A DNA stretch of 64,000 nt from Pseudoscleropodium purum (Eukaryota; Streptophyta; Bryopsida; Hypnales; Brachytheciaceae): assembly GCA_963969395.1 (NCBI GenBank), contig OZ017801.1, positions 19,535,611-19,599,610 of the forward strand, written 5' to 3'. The notes beneath the pieces are model-generated. The model saw only the letters and a program-made list of their open reading frames with translations. It was not told where the DNA came from and made no database searches. Below are positions 34,462-46,735 of the stretch, in pieces. A program made the translations under genes and the position numbers. Numbering within the stretch: position 1 is the stretch's first letter; every line of letters begins with the position of its first letter.

Positions 34462-35370
34462 TGGTCCCTAAAGTTCTTTAACCTTCCCATGGAGCTTTTT
34501 GAAAGCTCAGATAGGTTCATATGAAGTCAATTTAGAGTGGATGAAAGTGAAATTCTTACCAAAGATGCACATATCTAGAAGCTTTGCAATTGTTGCTTTC
34601 CAATTGTATGCATGTAGAAAAATTTATAGGTCTTAAAAGATGAAGAACAACTTGGGCAATGTGCTAATGGAGAGGGTAAGTAGTTAGACAAATTGTGAAG
34701 TTTTTTCATGAACTTTGAATGCTTGTATTTCACAATCTATAAGGCCAAATGGGTTGAAATATTTTTCCTAAATTTTTATAATATTGAAAAAAATCATTTA
34801 TGATTGAAAAAAGAAAAAATACTTATTTTCAAATTTTTACTAAATGCATTGAAAAAGGCAATTCTAGTGTTAATTCATAAATTTGTATTTATTCTTTTAT
34901 TTATTTTTCTTTAAAAATTATTTAATTTGACTATTAGGATTTTTATTCTTCAGAACAACGAGTTCTTAAAAAAATTGAAATATTGATCATATAGTTGCTT
35001 TTTCTGGACATTCTTTCAATTCAAGATTTTTTTGTGCACCTTAGATTCTTCCAATATCTTTGAAAATTATTACACACATAACTAAAATAAATAATTGTCC
35101 AATGGTTTGAATTTCCAACTTTTTATAATACATCCATCTGAACAAAGTGTAATCAAACTATATTGACCCTATTGGACAAGGTCCAAAATTTCTTTTCTTC
35201 CAAATTCAAATGTTCTAATCTCGCAATCTATGAGGTCAAATGGGTTTATACAATTGGAAGTTTGAAAAATGCTTAAATATTTTAGTTATGCTCAATGCAC
35301 TAAAAAATGACAATTTTGGACACATTTTTTGAAAAATAGTCAAAGAATTTAAAATAAGGTGGCCCTTGAA
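34462..35370. repeat. Degenerate fragments related to the TTAA family
   Basis: 'ttggtccctaaagttc' at 34,460, 'gaatgcttgtatttcacaatctataaggccaaatggg' near 34,708, a second version ('gttctaatctcgcaatctatgaggtcaaatggg') near 35,212, and 'atgacaattttggacacatttttt' near 35,308 resemble the right half of copy 6 (23,352-24,256). Ends are too eroded to delimit elements. Confidence 0.45.
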
Positions 35371-35710
35371 AGCTTAGTTTTTGTAGCTCTTTCTTCAAAG
35401 TCTACTTAAACAATTAAGCTTATTGGAATTTTTGCCATAGCACGCTTCATTTGAGCGTCTGAAGTCAAAGTCAACAGTTAAACCATACAAAGTTGTGCTA
35501 GTTGGTGTAAACACAACATGTAGCAATTTCATCATGTAAGGCTATCTTCCAATATAGTTCACATTTAAAAAAATAAATTGTCCAAGATTGGCTGATTTAT
35601 AAACAAGTGTACAAAACATGTATAATATCCAAAAAGTATCAAAGCTCTAATTTCAAACCATGTTTTTGAAAAAAAATGATCCTTCAAAACAAAAGTATTT
35701 AACATTTTAA

Positions 35711-36552
35711 CTTCTAAATGCCTAAATTGCATTTTTGGGGAACATAGAAATTTTAGGAAGCTCACCAAAATGGAAAATTTTTTTTCTTTGAAATTTTTAC
35801 ATAAAATGTGCTTGAGGAGTAGCTTTAAGGCCCAAAAATTTTCATAACTTTTGGCTACATGGTTAAAAAGCTTTTTTAAGATATATCATTTTCGATGCTC
35901 CAAGTATAGCCCAAAAATTTCTTTAAAAATCACTTTTTTCAAAAATTAAAATTTGAAATTGTTATTTTTAGATTTATATCTATGTGGAAAGCTTTGAATC
36001 ATTCCATTTTGATTTATGAGTTGAAAGTTATGAGGTGCTCTAGTTTGCGGGCAATTATGGATTTCCTACTCTAAAATAAACTTTGGAGTCCTTTATTTAA
36101 CTCAATTTTTAATATTTTTTGAAAAAATTAAATCATAGGATGTAAATTGTTTGTTACAACAATACAACCATTGGGATATTCATTTTTTTAATTCCATAAC
36201 TAAATTCTTATCAATTTAGTTATTTTGAAATATTCTCTACTTTTTTCTATTTACTATTTTTTTCCTATATGTTGTACAATTCCAAATGATCTAAAGATTT
36301 TCAAGCATGTATCAAACTTGCCTTGAAAGGCTTGAAGAATGAATTCAAAGAAGTACCACCATTTTAAACATCTTTTCATGCAAATGTGACCTTGTAAAGT
36401 ACAGCTCCCTGGTTTTTTGACAAATTACTGCAAGATCCTACGGTTAAATGTGTCCAAAAATATTTTTTTTCTAAAATTTAGTACTTGCACTAAAAATGGC
36501 AGTTTTGGAGCATTTTGGATGAAAACATGGTCCAAAACATTTACTATAGGGG
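35711..36552 (+). mobile_element. TTAA-family DNA element (copy 8)
   Basis: TTAA at 35,707-35,710, then CTTCTAAATGCC. The right end is TTACTATAGGGG followed by TCAA (mutated TTAA) at 36,553-36,556. The interior has the family order ('atgtggaaagctttgaatcattcc', 'ctctaaaataaactttggagtcc', 'tgttgtacaattccaaatgatc', 'ctgcaagatcctacggtta'). It is 842 bp, with small internal deletions relative to copy 2. Confidence 0.7.
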
Positions 36553-37440
36553 TCAATAAAATTCTAGAGCCATAATTGAGCATTAACAAAAAGAAATTAT
36601 TGGATTAAAAAGGAAGTAGATGGGGCTAAATTACTCACTTTAGATTGGAAGTTTCCATGTTTGAAAATTATTCTTATAGGAGTTGTAGAAAGTCAAATGA
36701 ACTATATAAAGTTTCTAAGGCATATATTTATATTGAACATCTTCTTTTAGAATCTTCAAAAGGTTCTAAAGTCGATTGAAATCAAGAGTGGATTGAGATA
36801 AAGAGAATTTGTAGGCTTTTCAATAAGGCATATTTTTCTCCATTCTTCACATAATTTGCTTTGATGAACACATACACCATCTTCTATAAACAATCCATGT
36901 AAAACTACACCATAAATTGAAGCAATTGACCATCATAGACCAATTCCACAAAATCCTTAGCATAATGTCAATTTTACTATAAGTATAGGTATAAAGATAA
37001 GATTCGACTTTTGCCCTCCACCAAATGCATTCCAAATCATTAAGAAGTATGGCTATTTAAAAAAAAACCAACTACACAATTTGATGAATACACCATCTTT
37101 AATAGGCAATCCATGTAAACTTTACCATAAATTGCTTCAATTTATGGTAAAAAGTGGTAACTATACAATTTGAAGAATAGCATTCATACATGAATTTGAT
37201 GCAATTCCCCAAACATGAAACCAATTTGTCTAAAATCACTCACAACTACACATGTTGGTAGATTTAGAATATCTCCATTCCCCATATGTGAATTTGTCTA
37301 AAATCACTCCCAACTACACATGGTAGTAGACTTGGAATATCTCCATTTCTTTAAATCTTTAGACCTCCAAATTTAGTACATGTGTTATTAACATAGAGAT
37401 GATCTCATGCAAAAGATTTCATGGTAAGTGAACAATCTTT
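36553..37440. repeat. Short direct repeats and a perfect hairpin, no gene
   Basis: 'accatctt(c/t)tataaacaatccatgtaaa' occurs near 36,887 and in a variant form near 37,092. 'aatttgtctaaaatcactc.caactacacatg' occurs at 37,223 and 37,291, a two-unit tandem of 68 bp that continues to about 37,355. TTTACCATAAATTG at 37,121-37,134 is followed after three bases by its exact complement to 37,151. Confidence 0.7.
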
Positions 37441-38066
37441 TAGCCCTCAAGACAGTGACAAAGTTATAGCAGCAGTGAATATTTTTCTCCTTGAGAATGC
37501 AAAATCGCCATTTTCACCTTTTCATGGAGAGTGATGATGGCGGTCTTAGACAGGGTGCGATTCTGAGTGAACTCACCTTACTGAAACACCGAACAGGACA
37601 TTGGACACTTATAATCCTCCGCCAGGTTACAGCGTTAAGCTGGAGGGTCCCTTCTTCGAATCTAGCTGCAAACTTTAAGACTGTTGGTGCTCTGATTAAT
37701 ACATGGTGACTTAACAAAAAAACCAAAGTGCAACACTTGTTGACAGAGACTTGTTGACATTGCAAAAAGCTCCAAAATCTCAGATGAATGGATGAATTGA
37801 TCGTCTGAAACATTGAGCAGAGTTTGATTCCTCCTTTTCCCTTTTTCACCTTGGCTCAACAGTCCAGTGCCAATCAACATTGCGCGGAGCTTCATAGCAG
37901 AAGCGGCCGGTTGGCGGACGCAAATTTCCAGCTAGGAACCTCTCCAGAGATCTCAAGACGGGCTGAGGTCAAGCCTCGCTCGCACGAGCATTGGAAGGAA
38001 GTCTTGTGATGCATCAATTGAAAATGGACTCTACTGACAGATAGTAAAAATTGTGAGCGTTCCACA

Positions 38067-41000
38067 TTACTCCTCCGTCGTTTGTTCCAAAGGATGGTCA
38101 GACTTCTCTTTTCGGTACAAGATGTCGTAGTGGCCAGGGCGGTAGAGAAGGATGACATACGGATCGACAGCGGAGTCCATGCCCTCCGGGATGAAATCGT
38201 GGTTGTTCACGGTGACAGGCTTTTCATTCACGTCCCCACTTTGGTCGAGGTACACCACGCGGACTGGGACACCCAAAGCATCAGACAGAGCAGTGATGTG
38301 GACATGGTCACTTTCCTCGCCCATTGGCTCCACTGATGACCGACAGAACTGCACAGGCAACGAAAGAATGTGCATGTCAATATGTGTAGCTTGGAGGGTC
38401 ATAATGCTGTCAAGCAAGTCAAAATGTTGCCCAAAGAAATGGCGAAACACCGTATTCCACGGAAGCCAGACTCTAAACCTAGAGCAAATAGAGACCAGCA
38501 ACAATCTTCGCTATGTGTGCATAGGGTTAGAAATGGTGTGATAGTTGAGGAACTCAAGGCTGTGAACATTTAACTTCTAAGTGACGAAATTACGAATAGA
38601 AAGGCCACTTTGGAGGCTAATAATCAATTATACTAGTAGTAATTTCCAGAACCTATGTTTATTGTTCGAGGTTGTAGGGGTACGATTTCTTTCTTTCTAT
38701 TGGTACATTTTGCTACCTCCTTTGAAGCTTCCTAGTGATCAGTTTCAATTCTTGTAAGATATGGAAGCGACGGCTTGGGCAGCTAGAGGTTGAGCAGGTA
38801 GACTAAGGAGGATGAAAGTCTTGTCCGATCAATCACAGCCATAACGTGAATGAAAGAGAATCGCACTACACTGAAAAGTTATGAAAAAGAATCCTTTTGC
38901 GTAGATGTGTGAAAAACGAAATTCTGAAGGCAGTTGAAACCCACCTGGACTACATTCATGTTGCTCATTCCTTGAATGAATGGTTCAAAAAATTCAGTAC
39001 GCCGGCGAATTTCACCAGACGTCACAAATCTGAAAAACATCACCACTAAACCCCACATTCTGTAAGGCAATCTACTGAAGATCCGGAAAAACATCCTCTG
39101 TAGGAGGGATATAAATATTACATGAATGACACAGCTTGACATCACTTATAAGCAGCCTGCCATCTGAACATCGTAGAACTGCCAAGGGAACGAACGCATT
39201 CTAATGCATTCAAGATCTTGAAACCTGACTGATCACATCGGCAATAAACTGAACTCTGCTGTGACGCTAAAATGTTTGACAGATATTGATATACTTCCAA
39301 CAGTAGCGTTATTTACTGAACATACTACAAGCACATTCCAATGGGTGAATGCTCATAGTCACTTACCATAGTTGGACACATATTGATCCCTGCAGCGTTC
39401 CAAGAGTGTTTCAAGACTGAACCACGGAAGACAAATAGTTTAGGGACCCCAAGCTTCTTAGGACTTAAACACACGTCCAAGCAAAGGAATTAATAAACTT
39501 CTTGCCAGGAAACAAAAACATAAATCATTAACCCGTAAGAGCCCCAGCTAAAAGTAGAGAGTTCACTTTGGAAGCTATAGAAAGAAGAATTCATACCCTA
39601 CATGTTGAGTAGTACAGGTATTCTTATTTCAAAAAAATTGACAGCGACCATTTCTAACCATTTAGGAACTAAGAGTGTAAACTTCAAGGTACAATGAAAT
39701 TTTCAAACACAGGGAAGTAGACGAAGAGAAAAAGCCCACTAATTCCCTAGAATTAACCAAAAGCTAAGGCTGCTCTGAGACAAGCTTCCAAAATATCACA
39801 ATTCGTCTCGTACCTTATAGAAGTTTCTTTGCCTTGAATAACGCTCTGCAATTGCTCAACAAAGATCTGGGAGGAACGCAGAAAGAGAGGAAATACTCAC
39901 GTTAATGATCTTGGAACTTCAAATGTATCTCCAAGAAGTAAAACAACACTAAATCAATCAAGGCAAAGAAATAGCAAATTTGCATGCCACTCACCGCCAG
40001 GAAATCTTCAAATGTAAATTCTTGATGACCCAGATCAAGAAGGGTCTTCTTGCACGAATCGATAGCAGTCTCCATGCGTGCTTCCTCAGCTCCATCTTGT
40101 GTTTCTAGGATATGCTCCTACTCCAATAATCACGCATTTCAATTGGCAAATACTTGACTAAACCTCAACGTAGAATTTCAGTAAGCTACCGCGTTAACAA
40201 GCACAAAATTGTCACTCACAGATGCATTTCACAGCAGGAACCCTCATAAGTTTACCAGATAAGAAAACATGAAACTACGGAAAAAGCAGTTCCCATCACC
40301 ACGCGCTCGCCTAATTGCACCATAGCTCTCCTTCAATATCTGCAGAAAAAATACCAATGTAAGAGAATCACTAAGCATTAGCAGTAGGTTTTCGCAAGAA
40401 AAATCGAAAGATAAACCCCTAAAAACGCAATGCGTTGGGAAAAATAAGAAATGATGCTTACCTGGAGTTTGGCAAGGAAAACAGGACTCCCAGCTTTATA
40501 CTCTTCTTCAAGTACCGCAAGTGGCTCCTGCAATTACAAGGGGCAAGAAGGAATCTCTATAATCACATACGAAGAGCAATCAATTTCAATACTAAGTAAC
40601 AGTAAGCTGTTACGCTCCTCGGTTGAAAATTCACATCGTGATCCATTTAGATGCATCATGCTGTATTTGCACCCTCTCAGAAATGCACAAATTGCACATT
40701 GAAAAGTCAGCATTCGTTTACGAAATCACCCTCTCACAGACTAGCAATTTGTTGCTCAGGAGAGGTCAACTAGTAGGATTGTAAAATTCCACGCATAGAA
40801 GTTGTCTACACAGAAACCCTATCAAGATCCTGATCTACTGCGGATTGTTTTCTTAAAAACCAGTCCGTGCTTCGGTTCCTAGTCTTCTAAAGTCTCAAAA
40901 CCTGCTACATGACAGAGCCCGTCCCAAATCTACAGTCAAGCTCTAAAATGGCAACCCAAAACCGTGATAGAAGAATCATCAATTGTTACGCCAGCCCTAA

Positions 41001-41741
41001 ATCAACATTCTAGATTGGCATTACCACATTCCAATTGGTGGCATTGACAGCCTTCTTATGCTTCTCCCAATTTCAGAAGACTACTATGCTTCTTCAACGC
41101 AAGTGCAAAACCACTGTACAATCAACTACCCCAAGATTCGTGGAAAAACACACAATCCAGCTTCTATTCCGGGCAAACCAACATTCCAAAACCTAATCTA
41201 TGTGACATGCTTTCACAGAAACCTAATCAAGATTCTGCACCGTTGCAAATTGTTTCCAGAAAGCCAGTCCGTGCTTACGCTCTCAGTCTACCCAAGACCT
41301 CAAACCCTGCGCCATGACAGAGCCCGTCACAAGCCTACAGTCCAGCTCTAAAATGGCAACCAAACCAAATGACAGCAGAAGCATTGGTCGGTATGCGAGT
41401 CCTAAATCAACACACTAGATTGGCAATACCACATTCCAATTGTCTGCATTGGCAGGGTTCTTACTCTTTCCCCAATTTCAGAAGCCTTCCATCTCTACAA
41501 TGCAAATGCAACCACCGTAACCACTGTACAATCGTGACCAATGGTCAAAGACACATTTCAGCTGGTGGTCAACCTTCCAAAAGATCTGAAACCAACATTC
41601 TAAAGCAATTCTGACTCTGTCACTGACCTTCTCTCCGACAAATTCCAGCTTCTCCGCATCGGCAGCCCGGATTTGGTTATGAAACGCCTGGATCTCGTCG
41701 TCTCGAGGCCTGTCGCTCTCCACGCCCGTCTCCGTCTCCAT
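38067..41741 (-). CDS. OTUB1: OTUB1-type ubiquitin thioesterase (otubain), eight exons
   Basis: Cysteine protease that removes ubiquitin from substrates; family members prefer Lys48 chains. Coding exons on the minus strand: 41741-41628, 40527-40462, 40339-40256, 40117-39995, 39866-39814, 39416-39367, 39045-38945, 38348-38067. All introns are GT-AG and phases join without breaks, giving 290 aa, the usual length. The catalytic region GDGNCFFRSF places Asp75 and Cys78. The C-terminal LLYRPGHYDILY places His270. VEPMGEESDHVHITALSDAL is the conserved plant-type segment in exon 8. The N-terminal 40 residues are acidic and variable. No signal or membrane segment is present, so it is cytosolic or nuclear. 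Intron 1 (1,100 bp) contains a local tandem duplication. The start is the only sensible ATG before the first donor. Confidence 0.95.
40806..41604. repeat. Diverged tandem duplication inside intron 1 of the OTUB1 gene
   Basis: About 385 bp is present twice, offset 403-414 bp: 'cacagaaac.cta.tcaaga' (40,809/41,215), 'ccagtccgtgctt' (40,860/41,264), 'catgacagagcccgtc', 'agctctaaaatggcaacc', 'ccacattccaattg' (41,025/41,430), 'ccaatttcagaag', 'ccactgtacaatc' (41,111/41,521), 'aaaccaacattc'. The divergence suggests it is old. It lies between the first and second coding exons and changes no coding sequence. Confidence 0.8.
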
Positions 41742-42235
41742 CCTCGAAAATTCACCTATCTCGAAAACTGGTTCAAAAACTGGTACTCACACCACAACAG
41801 ACACCGCTCGCGCACTTCACAGCTTCGTTTCGACTTGGAAAACGCGCCACGCGCAAACCCAGGTGCACACTTCGTCTCGGAATTGGCGATGGAACCCTAA
41901 AAAACAGACTTGAAATGCTCAAAATGGGGAATGGGGAGCTTCAAAACACGGATTTGCACAGCGATGACGATGGCGATGGTGAAGCCGAAGAATGGATTTG
42001 TTTGGGGATGTCGGCGATTATATTCGACGAAGATGGCTTCTTCTTCATCTTCTTCTTCGTTTTTGAACCTGGACAAGCGAATCCCTAAGGACGCTCCTGA
42101 TACCCTTACCTGGGTTTTTAGTTGATACCCTGGTTCTTTCACGACCTGGCTGGTGTCGTTTGGGTGCGAGTATGACTCATAGAATATGAATTGTGTACTA
42201 AAATATGTCAAGCTATGCACTCTTGGATTGATAAT
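41742..42235 (-). promoter_or_regulatory. 5' flank and likely leader of the OTUB1 gene
   Basis: Higher GC than the upstream DNA, with a (TCT)n microsatellite at about 42,030-42,060. An open frame on the plus strand (41,910-42,125) lies wholly in this flank and has low-complexity composition, so I treat it as spurious. No certain TATA box. The transcription start cannot be placed from sequence alone. Confidence 0.45.
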
Positions 42236-42239
42236 TTAA

Positions 42240-42267
42240 CCCCTAATATTTAGAGCCTTTAGGGGGT
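42240..42267. repeat. Minimal TTAA-flanked inverted repeat of 28 bp
   Basis: TTAA at 42,236-42,239, CCCCTAATATTTAGAGCCTT..., ending CTTTAGGGGGT, then TTAA at 42,268-42,271. Both ends of the TTAA-family terminus face each other with almost nothing between them, as if an element had lost its whole interior. Confidence 0.5.
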
Positions 42268-42359
42268 TTAAGTATTGTTGGTGTAAATGTCACTAAGGTA
42301 TAAAAATTTCAATCATACAATTTTATAGTGTACATGTTGTAGGTTACATGAATTAAATT

Positions 42360-43150
42360 TGGAGTCATTTAGCTACATAGATTGCAATATTATAATGTTT
42401 TATGTTGATAAAGGATGCTAAAATTTTCTTAGCATTACATTGGAAGTGAAATTTGATTCTCAAACTTATTCAAATGAAAAAACTCAAAACTATAAAATGC
42501 TTCAAAATCAACATCCAAATACAGTGTTGAATGAAAATATCATTCAAATGACTCATTGTATCTACCAAAATGGCTATGAAATGTCAAAAAATAGCAAAAA
42601 AAAATTGTCAAAAACACAATCATTTAAAGCTAAACATCCTTCTACTAAAATGCTTCATAGACATTTGTAACTATTTGGATTGAAATGAAATTTAACCACA
42701 CAAACTAAAGTAGTACATGCAACTTCTCAAATTTCAAAAAAATTAGAAACTAACATTACACAAAGAAAAAATATGCCACCAAAATTCATTGCAATCCAAA
42801 AATGTCCGGATTTTGAACTTTGAAGTACTCACAAACATTCAAAACAACTTAGATTGACATGAAAATTTTACCACAATAACTAGACTTTTAGTGGAATATA
42901 ATTCAACAAATTTTTATTCAAAGTGAACATTGGATGAAGGAATGCAAGCCCCAAAAGTTTAAGCCATTAAGATGCAATTTAGTGAACTCAAATTGAACCC
43001 ATGAACTTGGAATGACTTCCAAAAAACTAATACATCTTAGATTACTTTGACAATTTTACCACACAAACTAGAAAAAAGTATGGAGATTTTTCAACAAGTT
43101 TTTTCAAATTCCACCATTGGATGTATAAGTCACAACACTTCAAATTGAAC
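42360..43150 (+). repeat. Degenerate tandem repeat, period about 180 bp
   Basis: The motif 'gattg..atgaaa.ttt.accaca.aaacta' recurs near 42,678, 42,852 and 43,034, each followed by 'caac.....caaattc/ttcaa' and an 'attggatg' block. A weaker unit begins near 42,436, and a lone relative lies at 47,205-47,290. No coding frame is supported; 42,440-42,670 is open but Lys/Asn-rich low complexity. Confidence 0.5.
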
Positions 43151-45376
43151 TTCTAAACAATGTGGGGACACATATCAATCCAAAGGTACATATCTTGATA
43201 TATTTTAGTACTCAACTAATATCCTAATTAGCATCCTTTATTCGAATGTCTTATCATGCTCAAATATGACACCATAAACTTAGAATAAGTGACCATTTTG
43301 TAAGAATGAGACATATAAAGAGGCCATAATGATATAAGTTGGACATGCCATGTGGCATTTAATTCAACACAATATGAATACAAAATTTGTCACTATTGTA
43401 TACTTCAAATCCTACACCTTCTACATCAAATACAAATATCCATATTGCATCTAGAATTGGGATTTCCAAACTTCTTAGGGTTAAGTTGATGTGCAAGTAG
43501 GAGTCCAATGTACAAGTAAGGATTTCTTTTTACTTATAGATAGATGCAAATAATAATTTTTGGAATTTTTTTGTATTCTTTTATGATATTTCAAAGACTA
43601 AATTTAAAGAAATTTGGAAGTGGTTTAGATGTGCATGTTTGAAGTTCCTTCAAAACATTCAAAATAAATCCTTTCAATGAAGGCTCTAATACTTTGGTAC
43701 CATAGATTGAAAGTTGTAGACATTACTAAAGTACAATTTTAAGGAACTTAAGGTTTTCTAGTTGTGCTTGTGAAAGGTCTATTTAACAAAATATAGGAAC
43801 CTAAAAAATTAGATTTTGCTACCTTAAGAGTCCTACAAGACTTCTACATAGGGTGAGAATCTCCTTCCCCCTTTTCTACATGGAGATAGATGTAAAAATA
43901 TCTTCTTTATATTAGATTACCAATATTATATTTTGTGACCTCTTCTTTCTATTCTAAAATCTCTGATTCCTTAAATGAATTCAAAATTTCCAAATTATTG
44001 CTCTCCAAATAAAGCTTGTAACTCCAATTTAACTAATTATGGACTTATTTATGAATTATGGACTTTCTCTATAATTGAAAATGTATCAGCTAGCAGCCGA
44101 TACTAATCTATATTTTATTTTATTTATTTCATTTGATCCGAAGTAATGAGAGCTACCCATTTTAGCTCAAAAATTTACATTTGGACTATATATAGATCAT
44201 ATTTTCATTATTCATTTGTAGAAGCGATGTTATTTTTGAACTAAGAATTGTCCAAAATTAATTAAATTAGGATTTTGTAGGACTAGTAGAAAGAAATCTT
44301 AATTCTATATTATACATGCATTTATAAGACAAACCTTTATAGATATCTTAAATTAAAAATATCCAATTGATGTTAATTAGCTTTCATTATGTTTCTAATT
44401 TGGAGTTGTTGGTGAGATCTCAAACATACTAGAATAACATTAGTATCCATGTGTACTTTTAATTGCTAAGCTAAAATAAAAAGTCTCATTTAGAAATTAA
44501 TAGTTGGTTAGTATGTGTTTGAAGACAAAAAGTGCTCTAAGACATTCTCTTCATCTTTTATTTATTTATTTGTTTAATGAATCCATAATTTTCATAAATT
44601 GTAGGTTTTCTTTCACTATATACTTCCTTCCACTTAAATGTTCTAATGTGAAAAGATTAGTTCCATCTTCTATTTTTGATTTTTAATTGAAAAAATGAAT
44701 TTAGAAGACAAGTGTAGTAATATTTTTGGAATCCAATATAAAAATCTAAATCCTAATGTGGAGTTTGCTTAAAGAGACTCCAATAACTAATAGATTTGCT
44801 ACAAAATAACCTAAATTTAATTGAAATCTTAAGTCACTAATAATTAAAAAAAAAATTTAATTAAGCAATTGCTATTCTTCACCATTTGGTCAAATTATAC
44901 AATTGGATACTCTACTTATAATGACCATAAAGATTAAAAATTTCCCAAACCAACCTTTTCTTGGCATCATTTTTAGATTCTTTTGAATGTTCTATAAAAG
45001 CTAACAAAATGGCCACTTCATTTTTATTAAATTCAATAGTACAATAACTAAATTAAAAAAAATTTAGAAATCTTTTTGAATCATTGGAACCTTTTTTGAA
45101 TCTTTTATAAAACTTCTAGATATCTTTTTGAATATTTTAGAAATCTTTTGGAACCTTTTGAAATATTCTTCAAAATTTAATATAAAGATTAAATTCTAAT
45201 CAAATTATTTGAATCAAATTTAAATTGAATTTTGCATTTGATAAGAATACTAATCAAATTCAAAATTTCATTCAAATTTGTCTTAATTTTTAATTCTAAT
45301 TCAATTATGAATCAATTCTAATTTGATGAAAATGAAAATGAAAATCTAATTCAATTTTCTTTAGGATATAATTTAA
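43151..45376. other. AT-rich spacer, no gene seen
   Basis: 45,055-45,180 is a cryptic repeat of 'atctttttgaa.c.tt..aa' words. 45,180-45,340 is rich in 'attcaaattt' words. No RNA or protein gene was recognised. Confidence 0.5.
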
Positions 45377-46735
45377 CCCGTAAATATATTGATGTTTTTA
45401 GGCTCAAAACTACTTCAAAATATTTAAACCCAAAGCAAGGCAAAAATCTTCATCTATATTTATTCATTACAAATCCAATCACAGATATTTTTAGTTAACT
45501 TGTTAGAATACAACATCCTAAAATTTCAAAATAAAAAACCTTACCAATTGCAAACTCAAGTTGCTTGACTTTCAAAAAGAAATATTTTCAATTCTTTGCA
45601 AATGGTTAGCTTTCATTTATCAAACTTTCTACACAAAAATGTGTAGATCCTTCAATTTGTTATTTTCTATAATATGCTGGAGAAATAAATTAGGAAAACA
45701 AATAAAAAATTTCAAACAAAAAAATATCATATTTATGCTTGAAAAGAATAATAAGTAGAAAGAACTAAAGTGTGATTTTAAATACTAAATTGTTTAGAAT
45801 TTAGTTATAGAATTGAAAATTGCCAATTCCAATGGTTGTAATGTTTTAATAAACAATCTATATCCAATTTATTTTTCTTCAATAATATTGGAAATTGAGT
45901 AAATAATGGACTTCAAAGTTTATAATTAGAAAAAAGTTGAACCTGTGGAAGGGCCATTCATTAGAAGAGTTTTGGGGGGTCTAGAAGCCTGTTTTGGGCC
46001 TGTTCCCCGCAGTTGTTCCCCGCAGCGAGGGGAATGGCCCGCTGTCAGAATTTTCTTTTTCATAAAAAAATTTAAAAATAAAAATAAATAAAAAATAAAA
46101 ATTGGTCAATGATGTGGCAAGGTCTCAGCCATGTCAAACCATTGCGCCAAACTTGTTTCCTACGTTTGCAAGTTGTGATAACTCGCAGGCATCTAGAGGC
46201 CTCAAAAATCTTCTAATGAAGGTTTTTTTTTTTGGCACTGTGTAGTGTAAGTACAAGAAAATAAAAAAATATTTAAAAAAAATATTTAAAAAATATTGAA
46301 CCTTGATGTGATACTAATATATACTTTAATAAAATTTAATGAATAAATAAAAATAATTTTCATTTCTCCTTAATTGTAGGAATTCAAAACTTGCAAACCT
46401 CCCGAGGGCTAAATTTCTTTTTTAATATTTAGAGTAGAGATTCTATAACTACCCGTAAACTAAAATTTCTCATAACTTTCATCTCATTAATAGAAATGGA
46501 ATGAGTCAATGCTTTCAATATATATACATTAATCTAAGAAATCAATTTCAAATTTTTATTTCTTAAAAAAGTGGATTTTTATTAGCTACCCCTGCTATAC
46601 ACTTAGCATTAAAAATTACTCTTTAGACACATGTTGTGTGAAAATTTCCAAAAATAAAAATAAAAATTCCATTTATAGTGAGTAGTTCAATATATCTATA
46701 TTGCCAAAAAACACACTTTAGACATTTAAGAGCTA
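45377..46735 (-). mobile_element. Degenerate TTAA-family element (copy 9), inverted, carrying a MITE
   Basis: The interior 45,750-45,935 and 46,425-46,580 is clearly the reverse complement of the family ('gtagaaagaactaaagtgtg', 'aattgaaaattgccaattcc', 'ggacttcaaagtttataatt', 'tagagtagagattctataac', 'aaactaaaatttctcataac'). The left end is placed at TTAA-CCCGTAAA (45,373-45,384). The right end, near 46,735, is a guess from similarity fading out. A CATTAGAAG MITE interrupts it. Confidence 0.5.
45957..46220 (+). mobile_element. MITE with TTCATTAGAAG ends (copy 2)
   Basis: The left end is TTCATTAGAAGAGTTTTGGG, then TCTAGAAGCCTG. The right end on the minus strand is TTCATTAGAAGATTTTTGAGG, then CCTCTAGATGCCTG. 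The core contains 'ttccccgcagcgaggggaatgg' and 'gatgtggcaaggtctcagcc', which match the copy at 6456-6716. It is 264 bp against 261 bp for the other. GC is much higher than in the host element. Confidence 0.75.

Noticed and set aside
37621..37680. Possible tRNA or tRNA-derived SINE ('cttcgaatcta' B-box-like motif)
   Set aside because: No cloverleaf can be drawn: acceptor and T-stem pairing fail, and the nearest A-box-like text is too close.
39867..39900. Additional OTUB1 exon ending at the GTGAG near 39,900
   Set aside because: Exons 4 and 5 already join in frame (DFLA to IFVEQLQ), so the extra donor-like motif is not needed.
41910..42125. 71-codon plus-strand frame upstream of OTUB1
   Set aside because: Low-complexity Ser run from a TCT microsatellite in the promoter region of the opposite-strand gene; no domain.
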